64,000 bases of DNA from contig CM068587.1 in the NCBI GenBank assembly GCA_035048485.1, positions 45,507,496 through 45,571,495 of the forward strand, given 5' to 3'. A program made the translations under genes and the position numbers. The DNA comes from Pteria penguin. Lineage: Eukaryota > Mollusca > Bivalvia > Pterioida > Pteriidae. The notes under the pieces are model-generated. The model worked only from the letters and a program-made list of their open reading frames with translations, was not told where the DNA came from and ran no database searches. Shown in pieces: positions 34,301 through 46,338 of the stretch (position 1 is its first letter; each line of letters begins with the position of its first letter).

Positions 34301-37300
34301 GTGATCCCTCGAGTTATGCGCAGGGCAGTTGCCCTATCATGCAAGTAACACCATCATGTTTTATCAATAAAACATTCTATGATCATATATTTTACTTCAA
34401 TCCTTTAAATCCGGGGTCCGCGCTTCATCTCTTTCTTATAGTTTTCATAACTTTTTACAATTCAACGTTCTAAACTCTGAAGTTCCAGCTTATTTTAAAG
34501 TGTGTAGTGTGTATGGTATATCATTCAAAAGAATTCACGTTATTTATGGTTCATAAAAATTGCCACGATATACAGACAAAGGTCATGTATCCATGTATTG
34601 ATACACATATATAGTAGAATCGCATACTCTCTAAAGACAGGTTTCGCACCCCCGGTTCTGTTGCGAGGATATCACAGCTGCACGCGTCCTCGTTTCGTGT
34701 CATTGAATATTAATACAAGAGTCTAAATTTATCTACGTTACAATGTGTAAGCTATCCTGGAAATATCTCAATATATATACGTGTATCAATTCGATGTCCC
34801 CCCGCCCCATCTAAATTTCATTCCGTAATAGAGTGAGTACTTAACTGTAAAGTCTAATATAGAGTTGATTTGTTTTGTTACACTCTGTACGTCCGGCACG
34901 CTGAAAAGTGATTGACTAATAATTGGTTAATCGACATCTTGACCGTTACATTGTCATTTCATGGTTCATTGCCTCTTGAAACTAAGAGAATGTTAAACAG
35001 ATGATGTTTTCTACTGAAATAAAACATTTGAAATGCGTATCTACTGAATTATGCGAATGGGTGGCGGATAGGAACATGAAGGTATAGCGATTGCTTTGCA
35101 TTTGATTGTTGAAACGAACGTTTAGGACACGTTGTGATCGGTGAAGCATTGATCAACTACTTGTAATAACACGCTAATTCACACGTGTATAACGGTGATT
35201 ATTGCACGGCATGTGTTGGCCGTATCATAATACAGACCTAGATTAATGTCGTAGTCTGATTGGATGAATTTGATTAGGCATGATCACGTGGTCAGGCCAG
35301 ATCAAAGACGAGTCCAGATTTCACACAGGGATGCCCCAAAACAGCAAACATTCGTATTATAATCAAGAATAAATGTTTGAAGTTGAAATTCGAATATGTC
35401 GCTGAAATAAGAAATTCAACTGATATTTAAACTAAACGTAGTATCATTACTATACCTTAACGATTTGCGCCAAAGATGCATGCCGTCTAGCACACCTACA
35501 GGTCATTAATGGCCGCATTTCTTGTACTGTTGCACAGGGAAATAGCAAGGCTTTACTGCTTACACTATGAGAAAAAGTGTACCGATTGAAGGAAGTCGAC
35601 TGATGTCTGAATACATAGGAAGAACGGAAACTCGGGATGTCAGTTGTGAAAAGGGAACAGAAACACATCAAGCGCCCCCCCCCCTTTTTTTTTTAAAAAG
35701 GGGTTTAACAAGGTGGCCTTTTATACCCTTTATAATAAGTATGAACGCCATGTGAAAGAAATAAAGTCACTCGTGAACCCTTAAAAGAACCTTGTGCTAC
35801 ATATATTCTCCCATGAGTTGCTTTATTTGGTTCTTTTAAACTTACAGAATATACTTATCAGGTATACATTAAACCAGAACTTTCACGTTTAACCACAATT
35901 CTAATAGTAGAAAAGTATCTGAACTTATCCCGGCGATGTATGGTGCTGTGATCCCTCGAGTTATGCGCAGGGCAGTTGCCCTATCATGCAAGTAACATCA
36001 TCATGTTTTATCAATAAAACATTCTATGATCATATATTTTACTTCAATCCTTTAAATCCGGGGTCCGCGCTTCATCTCTTTCTTATAGTTTTCATAACTT
36101 TTTACAATTCAACGTTCTAAACTCTGAAGTTCCAGCTTATTTTAAAGTGTGTAGTGTGTATGGTATATCATTCAAAAGAATTCACGTTATTTATGGTTCA
36201 TAAAAATTGCCACGATATACAGACAAAGGTCATGTATCCATGTATTGATACACATATATAGTAGAATCGCATACTCTCTAAAGACAGGTTTCGCACCCCC
36301 GGTTCTGTTGCGAGGATATCACAGCTGCACGCGTCCTCGTTTCGTGTCATTGAATATTAATACAAGAGTCTAAATTTATCTACGTTACAATGTGTAAGCT
36401 ATCCTGGAAATATCTCAATATATATACGTGTATCAATTCGATGTCCCCCCGCCCCATCTAAATTTCATTCCGTAATAGAGTGAGTACTTAACTGTAAAGT
36501 CTAATATAGAGTTGATTTGTTTTGTTACACTCTGTACGTCCGGCACGCTGAAAAGTGATTGACTAATAATTGGTTAATCGACATCTTGACCGTTACATTG
36601 TCATTTCATGGTTCATTGCCTCTTGAAACTAAGAGAATGTTAAACAGATGATGTTTTCTACTGAAATAAAACATTTGAAATGCGTATCTACTGAATTATG
36701 CGAATGGGTGGCGGATAGGAACATGAAGGTATAGCGATTGCTTTGCATTTGATTGTTGAAACGAACGTTTAGGACACGTTGTGATCGGTGAAGCATTGAT
36801 CAACTACTTGTAATAACACGCTAATTCACACGTGTATAACGGTGATTACTGCACGGCATGTGTTGGCCGTATCATAATACAGACCTAGATTAATGTCGTA
36901 GTCTGATTGGATGAATTTGATTAGGCATGATCACGTGGTCAGGCCAGATCAAAGACGAGTCCAGATTTCACACAGGGATGCCCCAAAACAGCAAACATTC
37001 GTATTATAATCAAGAATAAATGTTTGAAGTTGAAATTCGAATATGTCGCTGAAATAAGAAATTCAACTGATATTTAAACTAAACGTAGTATCATTACTAT
37101 ACCTTAACGATTTGCGCCAAAGATGCATGCCGTCTAGCACACCTACAGGTCATTAATGGCCGCATTTCTTGTACTGTTGCACAGGGAAATAGCAAGGCTT
37201 TACTGCTTACACTATGAGAAAAAGTGTACCGATTGAAGGAAGTCGACTGATGTCTGAATACATAGGAAGAACGGAAACTCGGGATGTCAGTTGTGAAAAG

Positions 37301-40300
37301 GGAACAGAAACACATCAAGCGCCCCCCCCCCCTTTTTTTTTTAAAAAGGGGTTTAACAAGGTGGCCTTTTATACCCTTTATAATAAGTATGAACGCCATG
37401 TGAAAGAAATAAAGTCACTCGTGAACCCTTAAAAGAACCTTGTGCTACATATATTCTCCCATGAGTTGCTTTATTTGGTTCTTTTAAACTTACAGAATAT
37501 ACTTATCAGGTATACATTAAACCAGAACTTTCACGTTTAACCACAATTCTAATAGTAGAAAAGTATCTGAACTTATCCCGGCGATGTATGGTGCTGTGAT
37601 CCCTCGAGTTATGCGCAGGGCAGTTGCCCTATCATGCAAGTAACATCATCATGTTTTATCAATAAAACATTCTATGATCATATATTTTACTTCAATCCTT
37701 TAAATCCGGGGTCCGCGCTTCATCTCTTTCTTATAGTTTTCATAACTTTTTACAATTCAACGTTCTAAACTCTGAAGTTCCAGCTTATTTTAAAGTGTGT
37801 AGTGTGTATGGTATATCATTCAAAAGAATTCACGTTATTTATGGTTCATAAAAATTGCCACGATATACAGACAAAGGTCATGTATCCATGTATTGATACA
37901 CATATATAGTAGAATCGCATACTCTCTAAAGACAGGTTTCGCACCCCCGGTTCTGTTGCGAGGATATCACAGCTGCACGCGTCCTCGTTTCGTGTCATTG
38001 AATATTAATACAAGAGTCTAAATTTATCTACGTTACAATGTGTAAGCTATCCTGGAAATATCTCAATATATATACGTGTATCAATTCGATGTCCCCCCGC
38101 CCCATCTAAATTTCATTCCGTAATAGAGTGAGTACTTAACTGTAAAGTCTAATATAGAGTTGATTTGTTTTGTTACACTCTGTACGTCCGGCACGCTGAA
38201 AAGTGATTGACTAATAATTGGTTAATCGACATCTTGACCGTTACATTGTCATTTCATGGTTCATTGCCTCTTGAAACTAAGAGAATGTTAAACAGATGAT
38301 GTTTTCTACTGAAATAAAACATTTGAAATGCGTATCTACTGAATTATGCGAATGGGTGGCGGATAGGAACATGAAGGTATAGCGATTGCTTTGCATTTCA
38401 TTGTTGAAACGAAAGTTTAGGACACGTTGTGATCGGTGAAGCATTGATCAACTACTTGTAATAACACTGTAATTCACACGTGTATAACGGTGATTACTGC
38501 ACGAAATGTATTGGCCGTATCATAATACAGACCTAGATTAATGTCGTAGTCTGATTGGATGAATTTGATTAGGCATGATCACGTGGTCAGGCCAGTTCAA
38601 AAACGAGTCCAGATTTCACACAGGGATGCCCCAAAACAGCAAACATTCGTACTATAATCAAGAATAAATGTTTGAAGTTGAAATTCGAATATGTCGCTGA
38701 AATAAGAAATTCAACTGATATTTAAACTAAACGTAGTATCATTACTATACCTTGACGATTTACGCCAAAGATGCATGCCGTCTAGCACCCCTATAGGTCA
38801 TTAATGACCGCATTTCTTGTACTGTTGCACAGGTAAATAGCAAGGCTTTACTGCTTACACTATGAGAAAAGGTGTACCGATAGAAGGAAGTCGACTGATG
38901 TCTGAATACACGGGAAGAACGGAAACACGGGATGGGAGTTGTGAAAAGGGAACAGAAACACATCAAGTCCCCCCTCCTTTAAAAAAGGGGTTTAACAAGG
39001 TGGCTTTTTATACCCTTTATAATAAGTATGAACGTCATGTGAAAGAAATAACGTCACTCGTGAAACCTTAAAAGAACTTTGTGCTACATATATTCTCCAC
39101 GAGTTGCTTTGTTTGGTTCTTTTCAACTTCCAGACTATTCTTATCAGGTATACATTAAAACGGAACTTTCATGTATAACTACAATTCTAACACTAGAAAA
39201 GTATCTGAACTTATCCCGGCGATGTATGGCGCTGTGATCTCTTGAGTTATGCACAGGACAGTTGCCCTATCATGCAAGTAACACCATCATGTTTTGTCAA
39301 TGAAACATTCTACGATCATATACATTACTTCAATCCTTTAAATCCGGGGTCCGCGCTTCTTCCCTTTCTTGTAGTTTTCATAACTTTTTACAATTCAACG
39401 TTCTAAACTCTGAAGTTCCAGCTTAGTTTAAAGTGTGTAGTGTGTATGGTATATGGTATATCATTCAAAAGATATCATGTTATTTATGATTCCTAAAAAT
39501 TGCCACGATATACAGAAAAAGGTCATGTATCCATGTATTGATACACATATATAGTAGAATCGCATACTCTCTGAAGACAGGCCCCGCACCCCCGGTTCTG
39601 TTGCGAGGTTATCACAGCTGCACGCGTCCTTGTTTCGTGTCATTGAATATTAATACAAGAGTCTAAATTTATCTACGTTACAATGTGTAAGCTATCCTGG
39701 AAATATCACAATATATATACGTGTATCAATTCGATGTCCCTAGACCCCATCTAAATTTCATTCCGTAATAGAGTGAGTACTTAACTGTAAAGTCTAATAA
39801 TATAGAGCTGATTTGTTTTGTTACACTCTCTGCGTCCGGCACGCTGAAAAGTGATTGACTAATAATTGGGTAATCAACATCTTGACCGTTACATTGTCAT
39901 TTCATGGTTCATTGCCTCTTGAAACTAAGAGAATGTTAAACAGATGATGTTTTCTACTGAAATAAAACATTTGAAATGCGTATCTACTGAATTATGCGAA
40001 TGGGTGGCGAATAGGAACATGAAGGTAGAGCGATTGCTTTGCATTTCATTGTTGAAACGAAAGTTTAGGACACGTTGTGATCGGTGAAGCATTGATCAAC
40101 TACTTGTGATAATACGCTAATTCACACGTGTATAACGGTGATTACTGCACGAAATGTATTGGCCGTATCATAATACAGACCTAGATTAATGTCGTAGTCT
40201 GATTGGATGAATTTGATTAGGCATAATCACGTGGTCAGGCCAGATCAAAGACGAGTCCAGATTTCACACAGGGATGCCCCAAAACAGCAAACATTCGTAC

Positions 40301-40999
40301 TATAATCAAGAATAAATGTTTGAAGTTGAAATTCGAATATGTCACTGAAATAAGAAATTCAACTGATATTTAAACTAAACGTAGTATCATTACTATACCT
40401 TGACGATTTACGCCAAAGATGCATGCCGTCTAGCACCCCTATAGGTCATTAATGACCGCATTTCTTGTACTGTTGCACAGGTAAATAGCAAGGCTTTACT
40501 GCTTACACTATGAGAAAAGGTGTACCGATTGAAGGAAGTCGACTGATGTCTGAATACACGGGAAGAAGGGAAACACGGGATGGGAGTTGTGAAAAGGGAA
40601 GAGAAACACATCAAGTCCCCCCTCCTTTAAAAAAGGGGTTTAACAAGGTGGCTTTTTATACCCTTTATAATAAGTATGAACGTCATGTGAAAGAAATAAC
40701 GTCACTCGTGAACCCTTAAAAGAACTTTGTGCTACATATATTCTCCACGAGTTGCTTTGTTTGGTTCTTTTCAACTTACAGACTATTCTTATCAGGTATA
40801 CATTAAAACGGAACTTTCACGTATAACTACAATTCTAACACTAGAAAAGTATCTGAACTTATCCCGGCGATGTATGGCGCTGTGATCTCTTGAGTTATGC
40901 ACAGGACAGTTGCCCTATCATGCAAGTAACACCATCATGTTTTGTCAATGAAACATTCTACGATCATATACATTACTTCAATCCTTGAAATCCGGGGTC
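28309..40999. repeat. Satellite array, middle block (about 7.7 monomers)
   Basis: Head-to-tail monomers. With ACGTCCGGCACG (or GCGTCCGGCACG) as start, units begin at 29945, 31591, 33239, 34889, 36536, 38184 and 39832, giving periods of 1646-1650; the first unit begins in the CCGG at 28305. Units from 31.6 to 38.2 kb are almost identical by eye (type A: long C-run plus T-run plus AAAAAGGGG, GACAGGTTTCGCACC). From about 38.4 kb the type B variant appears (CAAGTCCCCCCTCCTTTAAA, GACAGGCCCCGCACC). No gene or RNA gene recognised. The block is cut at 40999 by a LINE. Confidence 0.95.
34134..34192. repeat. Conserved inverted repeat inside each monomer (example)
   Basis: TTAAAAGAACC (34134-34144) and GGTTCTTTTAA (34182-34192) form a perfect 11-bp stem with a 37-nt loop in type A monomers. 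Type B monomers keep an 8-bp core (AAAAGAAC/GTTCTTTT) although both arms carry changes. Confidence 0.8.
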
Positions 41000-41263
41000 T
41001 CAATGCGCATGCGTCGTAAAAGAAAGTCACGAAATTTAAACTTGGAAAAAATATCGTAAAAACATGTAATCTAAAGCCTCTCAACCCTTTAAAAGTGGAA
41101 TAACTTATTGTACTAGTAACATTTTTGTGTTCATAAGTGATATATCTCTTGGATTTACTCTATAAGACGTGGTAAGACATTTTTTCCTTGATTGCCATTG
41201 CTACCGAGTTGAACTCATACTCACGAAAATATTGTTGACATTTAAAAACACAAATACTGTATT
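41000..41263 (+). promoter_or_regulatory. LINE 5' UTR with GCGCATGCG palindrome
   Basis: 264-bp leader before the ORF1 start. An ATGCGCATGCGTCG palindrome lies only 3 bases from the element's 5' end, close to the NRF-1 consensus. LINE promoters are internal to the 5' UTR, so the position is suggestive. No TATA box is evident. Promoter activity is inference. Confidence 0.4.
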
Positions 41264-41735
41264 ATGAGCAACAGTTTTCACACAAATACTAAGCGGAAAT
41301 ATTTATCGTCTTCCTCATCAAACTCTCCTTCGCTATTGCAAATAAGTAAAAAACCCAAGGAACAATCAACATTCAATATGAGCTACACTGGCGAATCATC
41401 AGTAAGTGCGGTGGCGGATCCCATTCATGCTCTTGCCAAATTAGGAGTGATACAGGGACCTCTGCAGAGCACATATAATGTGTCTCCCATGCCTAATACG
41501 TCAACACCACTACCAAATGTGAATCTTCCCCCAATACCTCCATCCCACCCAAGGCTGATGGATGAAGATATTGTGAGAATAGCAATAGCCGTTAAATCGA
41601 TGATGACTCAAGAAATCAACGATATGATTCAAGCTAGAATTGCCCCGCTTGTCAAGTGCTGTACCCAGTTAGCTAACGAAAATAAAATATTACATCAAAA
41701 AATTGATGATCTTGAAATGTATAGCCGTCGCAACT
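41264..41735 (+). pseudogene. LINE ORF1, N-terminal part, split by LTR element
   Basis: Starts at ATG 41264 (MSNSFHTNTKRKYLSSSSS...). The N-terminus is Ser-rich and low-complexity. A segment from about residue 105 (LMDEDIVRIAIAVKSMM.. QLANENKILHQKIDDLEMYS) looks like a coiled coil ending in the DLE.YSRRN motif that precedes the RNA-binding domain in LINE ORF1 proteins. The frame is cut at 41735, after the AAC codon. It resumes in the same frame at 46339 once the insertion and one CAACT copy are disregarded, so the transposon is the only visible lesion. ORF1 proteins bind LINE RNA and form the ribonucleoprotein. Confidence 0.85.
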
Positions 41736-41882
41736 TGTGGTGTTCGCATCTGATGCAGCCGGATTAAACCCAAATAACATCAACACCATTGAAGGTTTTT
41801 CTACTTTCATTTTCTAGAACAACAGAAGACAACTCGACAATAAAGTCAATTCGTACACAAACATTTCATTAAAGACACTACA
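41736..41882 (-). repeat. 3' LTR (in element orientation)
   Basis: Second 147-bp LTR copy, directly followed on the + strand by the inverse of the polypurine tract. No sequence difference from the 5' LTR was found on reading both. Confidence 0.95.
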
Positions 41883-41894
41883 TTCCTCCCCTAC
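41883..41894 (-). other. Polypurine tract
   Basis: On the minus strand TAGGGGAGGAA abuts the 3' LTR start TGTAGTG. This purine run at the exact junction is the expected plus-strand primer. Confidence 0.85.
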
Positions 41895-42137
41895 TTAGAA
41901 TTGAACTTTACCATTACAGTCTCTAACTACTTGTTAATTGATAACCAAATGTTTCTGCTATTACTACTGAACACTTCACATTATAATTACAACCTGAAAT
42001 GAAATACATGCAACATATCAAATTCAATTATAAAATTCAGTCTATCAGTACTTGATTCCTGAAATGAAAACATAAATTCATGAAATGAACTAAAGATATC
42101 CACTTTATTCAATGTGTCGATTATTCATCATGAAGAT
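41895..42137. other. LTR element 3' noncoding region
   Basis: Noncoding, AT-rich, between the gag-pol stop and the polypurine tract; no second ORF (no env). Confidence 0.7.
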
Positions 42138-45100
42138 TCACTTGTCCATGACATAGTCTTTGAATCGGACTGGTATCATTTTGGTACGCTGCGGTCGGAC
42201 ATATGGTTCATTACAGACATCTGTATGTTCGGTCTCTGTCGGAGCACACAAATCGTGGTCTGTATCGATATCAACAGACTGGTCGGAACTGCTTTGTTCG
42301 GAATTAGTTTTTTCGACAAATTTCTTGACGTGAGTCACATTCCGATCATACTGTACTCCTGCATTTGTCTCTACGGTTACATTACTACCTTGTTTACTAG
42401 TAACAGTCATAGGTTCAGGACGATAGCTTGGCGATAGTTTATTTTCACGGTTCTGCTTCACTAGTACCTTGTCGCCTGGTACAATGTCACTAAGTGTAGC
42501 TTGACGTTTAGAGTCCGAATAGTCTTTCCCCTTTTCTTTTTCCTCTGAGTCACGATCACGTACCTCAATGTCATCACTGCTGAAGTCGGAAATCTGAGGT
42601 ATCTTGGTACGCATTTTCCTACCGAACATCAACTCGGCTGGACTGATTCCAGTTACGGAATGCGGTGACGACCTATACATCATCAGGTAAGTGTTTATTT
42701 CTTCCGGCCAATTTTTACCTTCACTGTGAGCAATGCGAATACGTTTCATAAACGAACGGTTTTGCCTTTCTACCTGGCCATTGGCTTGCGGCCATAACGG
42801 TGTAATGCGTCTATGCTGAATTCCGTTTTCGCTCATGTAATCAGCGAAAGTGTCACTTACGAACTGAGGACCGTTATCGGTTGTAATGGATAGCGGTAAT
42901 CCATACACACCGAATACTTCTTTCAAATATTTGACAGTTTTCTCTGCTGTCGTCGACTTCATGACTTCGACAACTTTCCAACGTGAGTAATAATCGACTA
43001 AGACGAATAACGATTCTCCGGACGGCAACGGACCTAAGAAATCTGCTGCGAGATGCTCCCAGGGTGCATCTGGTAACTTAGTTCTTTGCATAGGTTCCGG
43101 TTTTGTCGGTAGACCCACTAATTGACAGCCATAACAACTTCGACATTCCTTTTCCGCATCACGGTCAATTCCTGGCCACCATACTTTAGTACGCAGATTA
43201 CGCTTCATCACTACTATTCCTGGGTGACCCTCATGTCCTAATTCTAATACTCTCGAGCGCAACAATTTAGGTACGACTATGCGAGTGCCACGCAGTACAA
43301 TTTGTCCTATAGCACTAAGTTCATTACGCACGGGAATATACTCTTTGAACTGACACCGCTCCCACTGACCTGATATAAGACAGTTTCGAATGTCAATAAG
43401 TTCTTCATCAGTTTCGGACGCTCGTTCGATTTCACGTGTTGTCAGTGCAGTCGGAGTAGCTGCGATCGCTACGTTTCTGATGTATTCCTCGGTACGATTG
43501 TTATTCTCTTTTGGCACTGAATCGGGCAACAATCTCGACAATGAATCAGCTACGTTTCGGTTGCCAGAAATGTACTTCACGGTATAGTTAAATGATTGTA
43601 GTCGGAGTACCCATCGTTCAATACGCGCACTTGGCTTCGACTTCGGCGCAAAGATACACTCTAAAGGTCGATGGTCTGTCCATAACTCAAATTGCGATCC
43701 GATGAGATACATACGAAATCTCTCGCAACCCCACACTAATCCTAACGCTTCCTTCTCCGTTTGGGAGTAACGACGCTCAACATCGCTGAGGCTTCGACTT
43801 GCATACAAAATAACACGATAGTCATCTCCAGGTTTCTGTGCTAGTACGGCACCAAGGCCTACTGGACTCGCATCAGTGATCACGACAGTTTGCGCAGACG
43901 GATCATAATATCCTAGAGTACTCGCATTTGATAACTGAGTTTTGAGTTTTTCAAACGCACACGTTTGTTCGGTTCCCCAATTGAATGGTACGCCATTACG
44001 AGTAAGCTTACGTAACGGTTCCGCAATAGTTGCTAAATTCGGTATAAACCGGCCTGAAAAGTTCACAAGTCCTAAGAAACTGCGCACTTCGGACACAGAA
44101 TTCGGTTGTCTAGCATTCTGGACCGCTTCGACTTTAGACTCCGCTAAGCCTACACCATGCTCGGACAGAATATGACCCATAAATTCTATATGCGACATGT
44201 TAAACTGACATTTTTCAATGTTCAACGTAAGTCCTTTCTCGCACAATCTCTGCAGTGTAGCCTCCAAGTGTTTTTTGTGTTCGGCTTGCGTTTTACCATG
44301 TACGACAATATCATCAAAGATACTCTGAACCCCATCGCATCCATCTAAGGTTTGTTGCAAAATTTTATTGTACATTTCCGGAGCACAACTTATGCCAAAC
44401 ATGAGTCTCTTATACCTGTACATTCCCTTATGAGTCATGAATGTCGTGATTTCACGCGAACTCGGATCTAACTCGATTTGATGGTACGCAAGTTTAATAT
44501 CAAGTTTCGAAAATACAGTGCTCTGGTTGAAATCTTGCAGTACTTCTTCAACGGTAGGTATAGGATACCTCTCACGAATGACCGCTTGATTAGCCTGGCG
44601 CATGTCAACGCAGAGACGGATGTCGTTTTTCTTCGGTACGACAACAACTGGAGAAATCCAGGGACTAGGTTGGTTCACTTTTTCAATAATGTCTTGCGCT
44701 ACTAACTCATCCAATTTCCGTTCTAACTTATCACGCAAATGATACGGAATACGGCGCAGCGGCTGAGCTACTGGAGTAACATCAGGATCAATCGGTACTT
44801 TTAACTGATAGTCTTTCAGTTTGCCAAACCCATTAAAACATTCTGGAAATTTCGATTTCCACTGACCTTTCTGATCATCGACTTGGTTCACATAAGTACG
44901 CTCAGGTATTCCAATATGCAAAAGTCCTAATTTTGTAGCCGCATCTTTACCTAAGATGCCTGGCGCATTTTCGTTAATGACGAAAAACTGAGTCTGAAGG
45001 TTAGTACCCTTGTCAGTAACAACGTTGGCTTCAAAACAACCAATCACGGTAAGTGGGTTACCTCCATACGCATGTAACGTTTTTGACGACACTTTACTAG

Positions 45101-46133
45101 TGCACTTTACTTTACTGGCCTTCATGGCTTCCCATAGTTTTTTGTCAATTACATTTACGGTAGCACCAGAGTCTATTAACAAATTGACGCGTACTCCTCC
45201 TACGTCAAGTGAAACAACACCATCGTTCGACTGATCATTTACGCTTCTTACAACGAACGCATAATCAGCATTATCGTCAGAGTCACTACCAACATCAATA
45301 TTTCTCACTTTACCGGATCGCTGTTTCGGTCGCGCTGACCCACTTTTGTCAGGACCAGAACCCTTTTTCAGTTTAGATTTACACATTTTCTCGAAGTGTC
45401 CGATATTACGACATTTACGACACGCTTTTCCCTTTGCGGGGCATTCAGGATCATAACGCATGTGGCCACGTTGTCCGCACGCATAACATACACATTTGCT
45501 GCCACGTTGTTGTTTTTCGCGTTTCGGTTCATGCGAGTCGACACGGTTAACGTTCGCACTAGCTTGCGATGACAATGCTTGTCCTTCCATAGTTAGGGCA
45601 CGCTTATCAGAATACTCGATTGTCTGAGCAGTTTCTCTCAATTTCGCTAAAGTCAGATCTTTCATTTCAAGTAATTTGCGACGTAACCTGTGTGACATGC
45701 ACTTTTCAATGACCTGGTCCGCAATCATTTGATCTACACCTGTACCAAATTCACAGTATTCAGCCCTTTCTTTCAAACGGGTAATGAATTGTTCAATAGT
45801 CTCATTAACCTGTTGGGAACATGCACGGAACAATGACCTTTCGTATGTAACGTTTTTCAGGGGCGAAAAGTGAGTGGTCAACATGTCTCGAGATACATCA
45901 TACACGGTTTGATCCCCTTCCGGTTCAGTTTCAGTCAAAGTATAATAAATGTCTTGCACCTCTGCGCCTGCAGAATGAAGGAGTAATGCTTTTTTTTGTT
46001 CAGCTTTTGTTACACCTTTACCCAATGCATACAGTTCAAAACTTCTCACCCATTTTTTCCACCGAAACCCTACATTGTTTATGTCGCCGCTTGGATCGAA
46101 TTTCGCAATACCCGATAATTCTATGGCCTGCAT
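42138..46133 (-). CDS. Gag-Pol polyprotein of the LTR retrotransposon (1331 aa)
   Basis: Starts at ATG 46133 (MQAIELSGIAKFDPSG) and ends at 42138. Domains: gag about 1-200; two zinc knuckles (CYACGQRGHMRYDPEC 216-231, CRKCRNIGHFEKMC 238-251); aspartic protease LLIDSGATVN (DSGA 321-324); reverse transcriptase about 490-655 with FSKLDIKLAY and SIFDDIVV (FDD at 606-608, where most relatives have YxDD); RNase H about 750-870 (D754, D820); H2C2 finger about 967-1003; integrase D1031, D1086, E1122 (D-54-D-35-E); and a C-terminal GPY/F-like end (GDKVLVKQ..VTHVKKF). Gag and pol are in one frame, so there is no frameshift to set the ratio; only proteolysis or another route could. All catalytic residues appear present. 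Replicates by reverse transcription in cytoplasmic particles, then integrates in the nucleus. Confidence 0.95.
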   Translation of the reverse strand: MQAIELSGIAKFDPSGDINNVGFRWKKWVRSFELYALGKGVTKAEQKKALLLHSAGAEVQDIYYTLTETEPEGDQTVYDVSRDMLTTHFSPLKNVTYERSLFRACSQQVNETIEQFITRLKERAEYCEFGTGVDQMIADQVIEKCMSHRLRRKLLEMKDLTLAKLRETAQTIEYSDKRALTMEGQALSSQASANVNRVDSHEPKREKQQRGSKCVCYACGQRGHMRYDPECPAKGKACRKCRNIGHFEKMCKSKLKKGSGPDKSGSARPKQRSGKVRNIDVGSDSDDNADYAFVVRSVNDQSNDGVVSLDVGGVRVNLLIDSGATVNVIDKKLWEAMKASKVKCTSKVSSKTLHAYGGNPLTVIGCFEANVVTDKGTNLQTQFFVINENAPGILGKDAATKLGLLHIGIPERTYVNQVDDQKGQWKSKFPECFNGFGKLKDYQLKVPIDPDVTPVAQPLRRIPYHLRDKLERKLDELVAQDIIEKVNQPSPWISPVVVVPKKNDIRLCVDMRQANQAVIRERYPIPTVEEVLQDFNQSTVFSKLDIKLAYHQIELDPSSREITTFMTHKGMYRYKRLMFGISCAPEMYNKILQQTLDGCDGVQSIFDDIVVHGKTQAEHKKHLEATLQRLCEKGLTLNIEKCQFNMSHIEFMGHILSEHGVGLAESKVEAVQNARQPNSVSEVRSFLGLVNFSGRFIPNLATIAEPLRKLTRNGVPFNWGTEQTCAFEKLKTQLSNASTLGYYDPSAQTVVITDASPVGLGAVLAQKPGDDYRVILYASRSLSDVERRYSQTEKEALGLVWGCERFRMYLIGSQFELWTDHRPLECIFAPKSKPSARIERWVLRLQSFNYTVKYISGNRNVADSLSRLLPDSVPKENNNRTEEYIRNVAIAATPTALTTREIERASETDEELIDIRNCLISGQWERCQFKEYIPVRNELSAIGQIVLRGTRIVVPKLLRSRVLELGHEGHPGIVVMKRNLRTKVWWPGIDRDAEKECRSCYGCQLVGLPTKPEPMQRTKLPDAPWEHLAADFLGPLPSGESLFVLVDYYSRWKVVEVMKSTTAEKTVKYLKEVFGVYGLPLSITTDNGPQFVSDTFADYMSENGIQHRRITPLWPQANGQVERQNRSFMKRIRIAHSEGKNWPEEINTYLMMYRSSPHSVTGISPAELMFGRKMRTKIPQISDFSSDDIEVRDRDSEEKEKGKDYSDSKRQATLSDIVPGDKVLVKQNRENKLSPSYRPEPMTVTSKQGSNVTVETNAGVQYDRNVTHVKKFVEKTNSEQSSSDQSVDIDTDHDLCAPTETEHTDVCNEPYVRPQRTKMIPVRFKDYVMDK

Positions 46134-46170
46134 CGTGAAGACCGATTGTTATACTTTGTTTAATCTTCAA

Positions 46171-46181
46171 CCTCGTCGCCA
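46171..46181 (-). other. tRNA primer-binding site, tRNA-Ser(GCU)-like
   Basis: On the minus strand, 5 bases after the 5' LTR, the sequence TGGCGACGAGG is complementary to the 3' end CCTCGTCGCCA of animal tRNA-Ser(GCU). An 11-nt match is short but starts exactly at CCA. Ser tRNA priming is known for mag-type elements. Confidence 0.75.
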
Positions 46182-46186
46182 AATTA

Positions 46187-46333
46187 TGTGGTGTTCGCAT
46201 CTGATGCAGCCGGATTAAACCCAAATAACATCAACACCATTGAAGGTTTTTCTACTTTCATTTTCTAGAACAACAGAAGACAACTCGACAATAAAGTCAA
46301 TTCGTACACAAACATTTCATTAAAGACACTACA
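46187..46333 (-). repeat. 5' LTR (in element orientation)
   Basis: 147 bp. On the minus strand it starts TGTAGTGTCTTTAATG and ends GCGAACACCACA. Identical by eye to 41736-41882. Very short for a Ty3 element but in the range of mag-type LTRs. Confidence 0.95.
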
Positions 46334-46338
46334 CAACT

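Larger units (their letters stand above)
41736..46333 (-). mobile_element. Intact Ty3/mag-like LTR retrotransposon nested in LINE ORF1
   Basis: 4598 bp, minus-oriented, flanked by 5-bp duplications CAACT (41731-41735 and 46334-46338). 147-bp LTRs at both ends begin TG and end CA, and appear identical base for base. Primer site, polypurine tract and one uninterrupted gag-pol ORF are all present, with no envelope ORF. Identical LTRs and an open ORF mean a recent insertion, possibly an active copy. Lineage: single ORF, two CCHC knuckles, very short LTRs and K02A2.6-like pol suggest the mag/SURL part of Ty3/Metaviridae. This is inferred, not tree-tested. Confidence 0.93.

Noticed and set aside
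42114..45234. Plus-strand ORFs across gag-pol
   Set aside because: Antisense shadows of the 1331-codon minus-strand gene.
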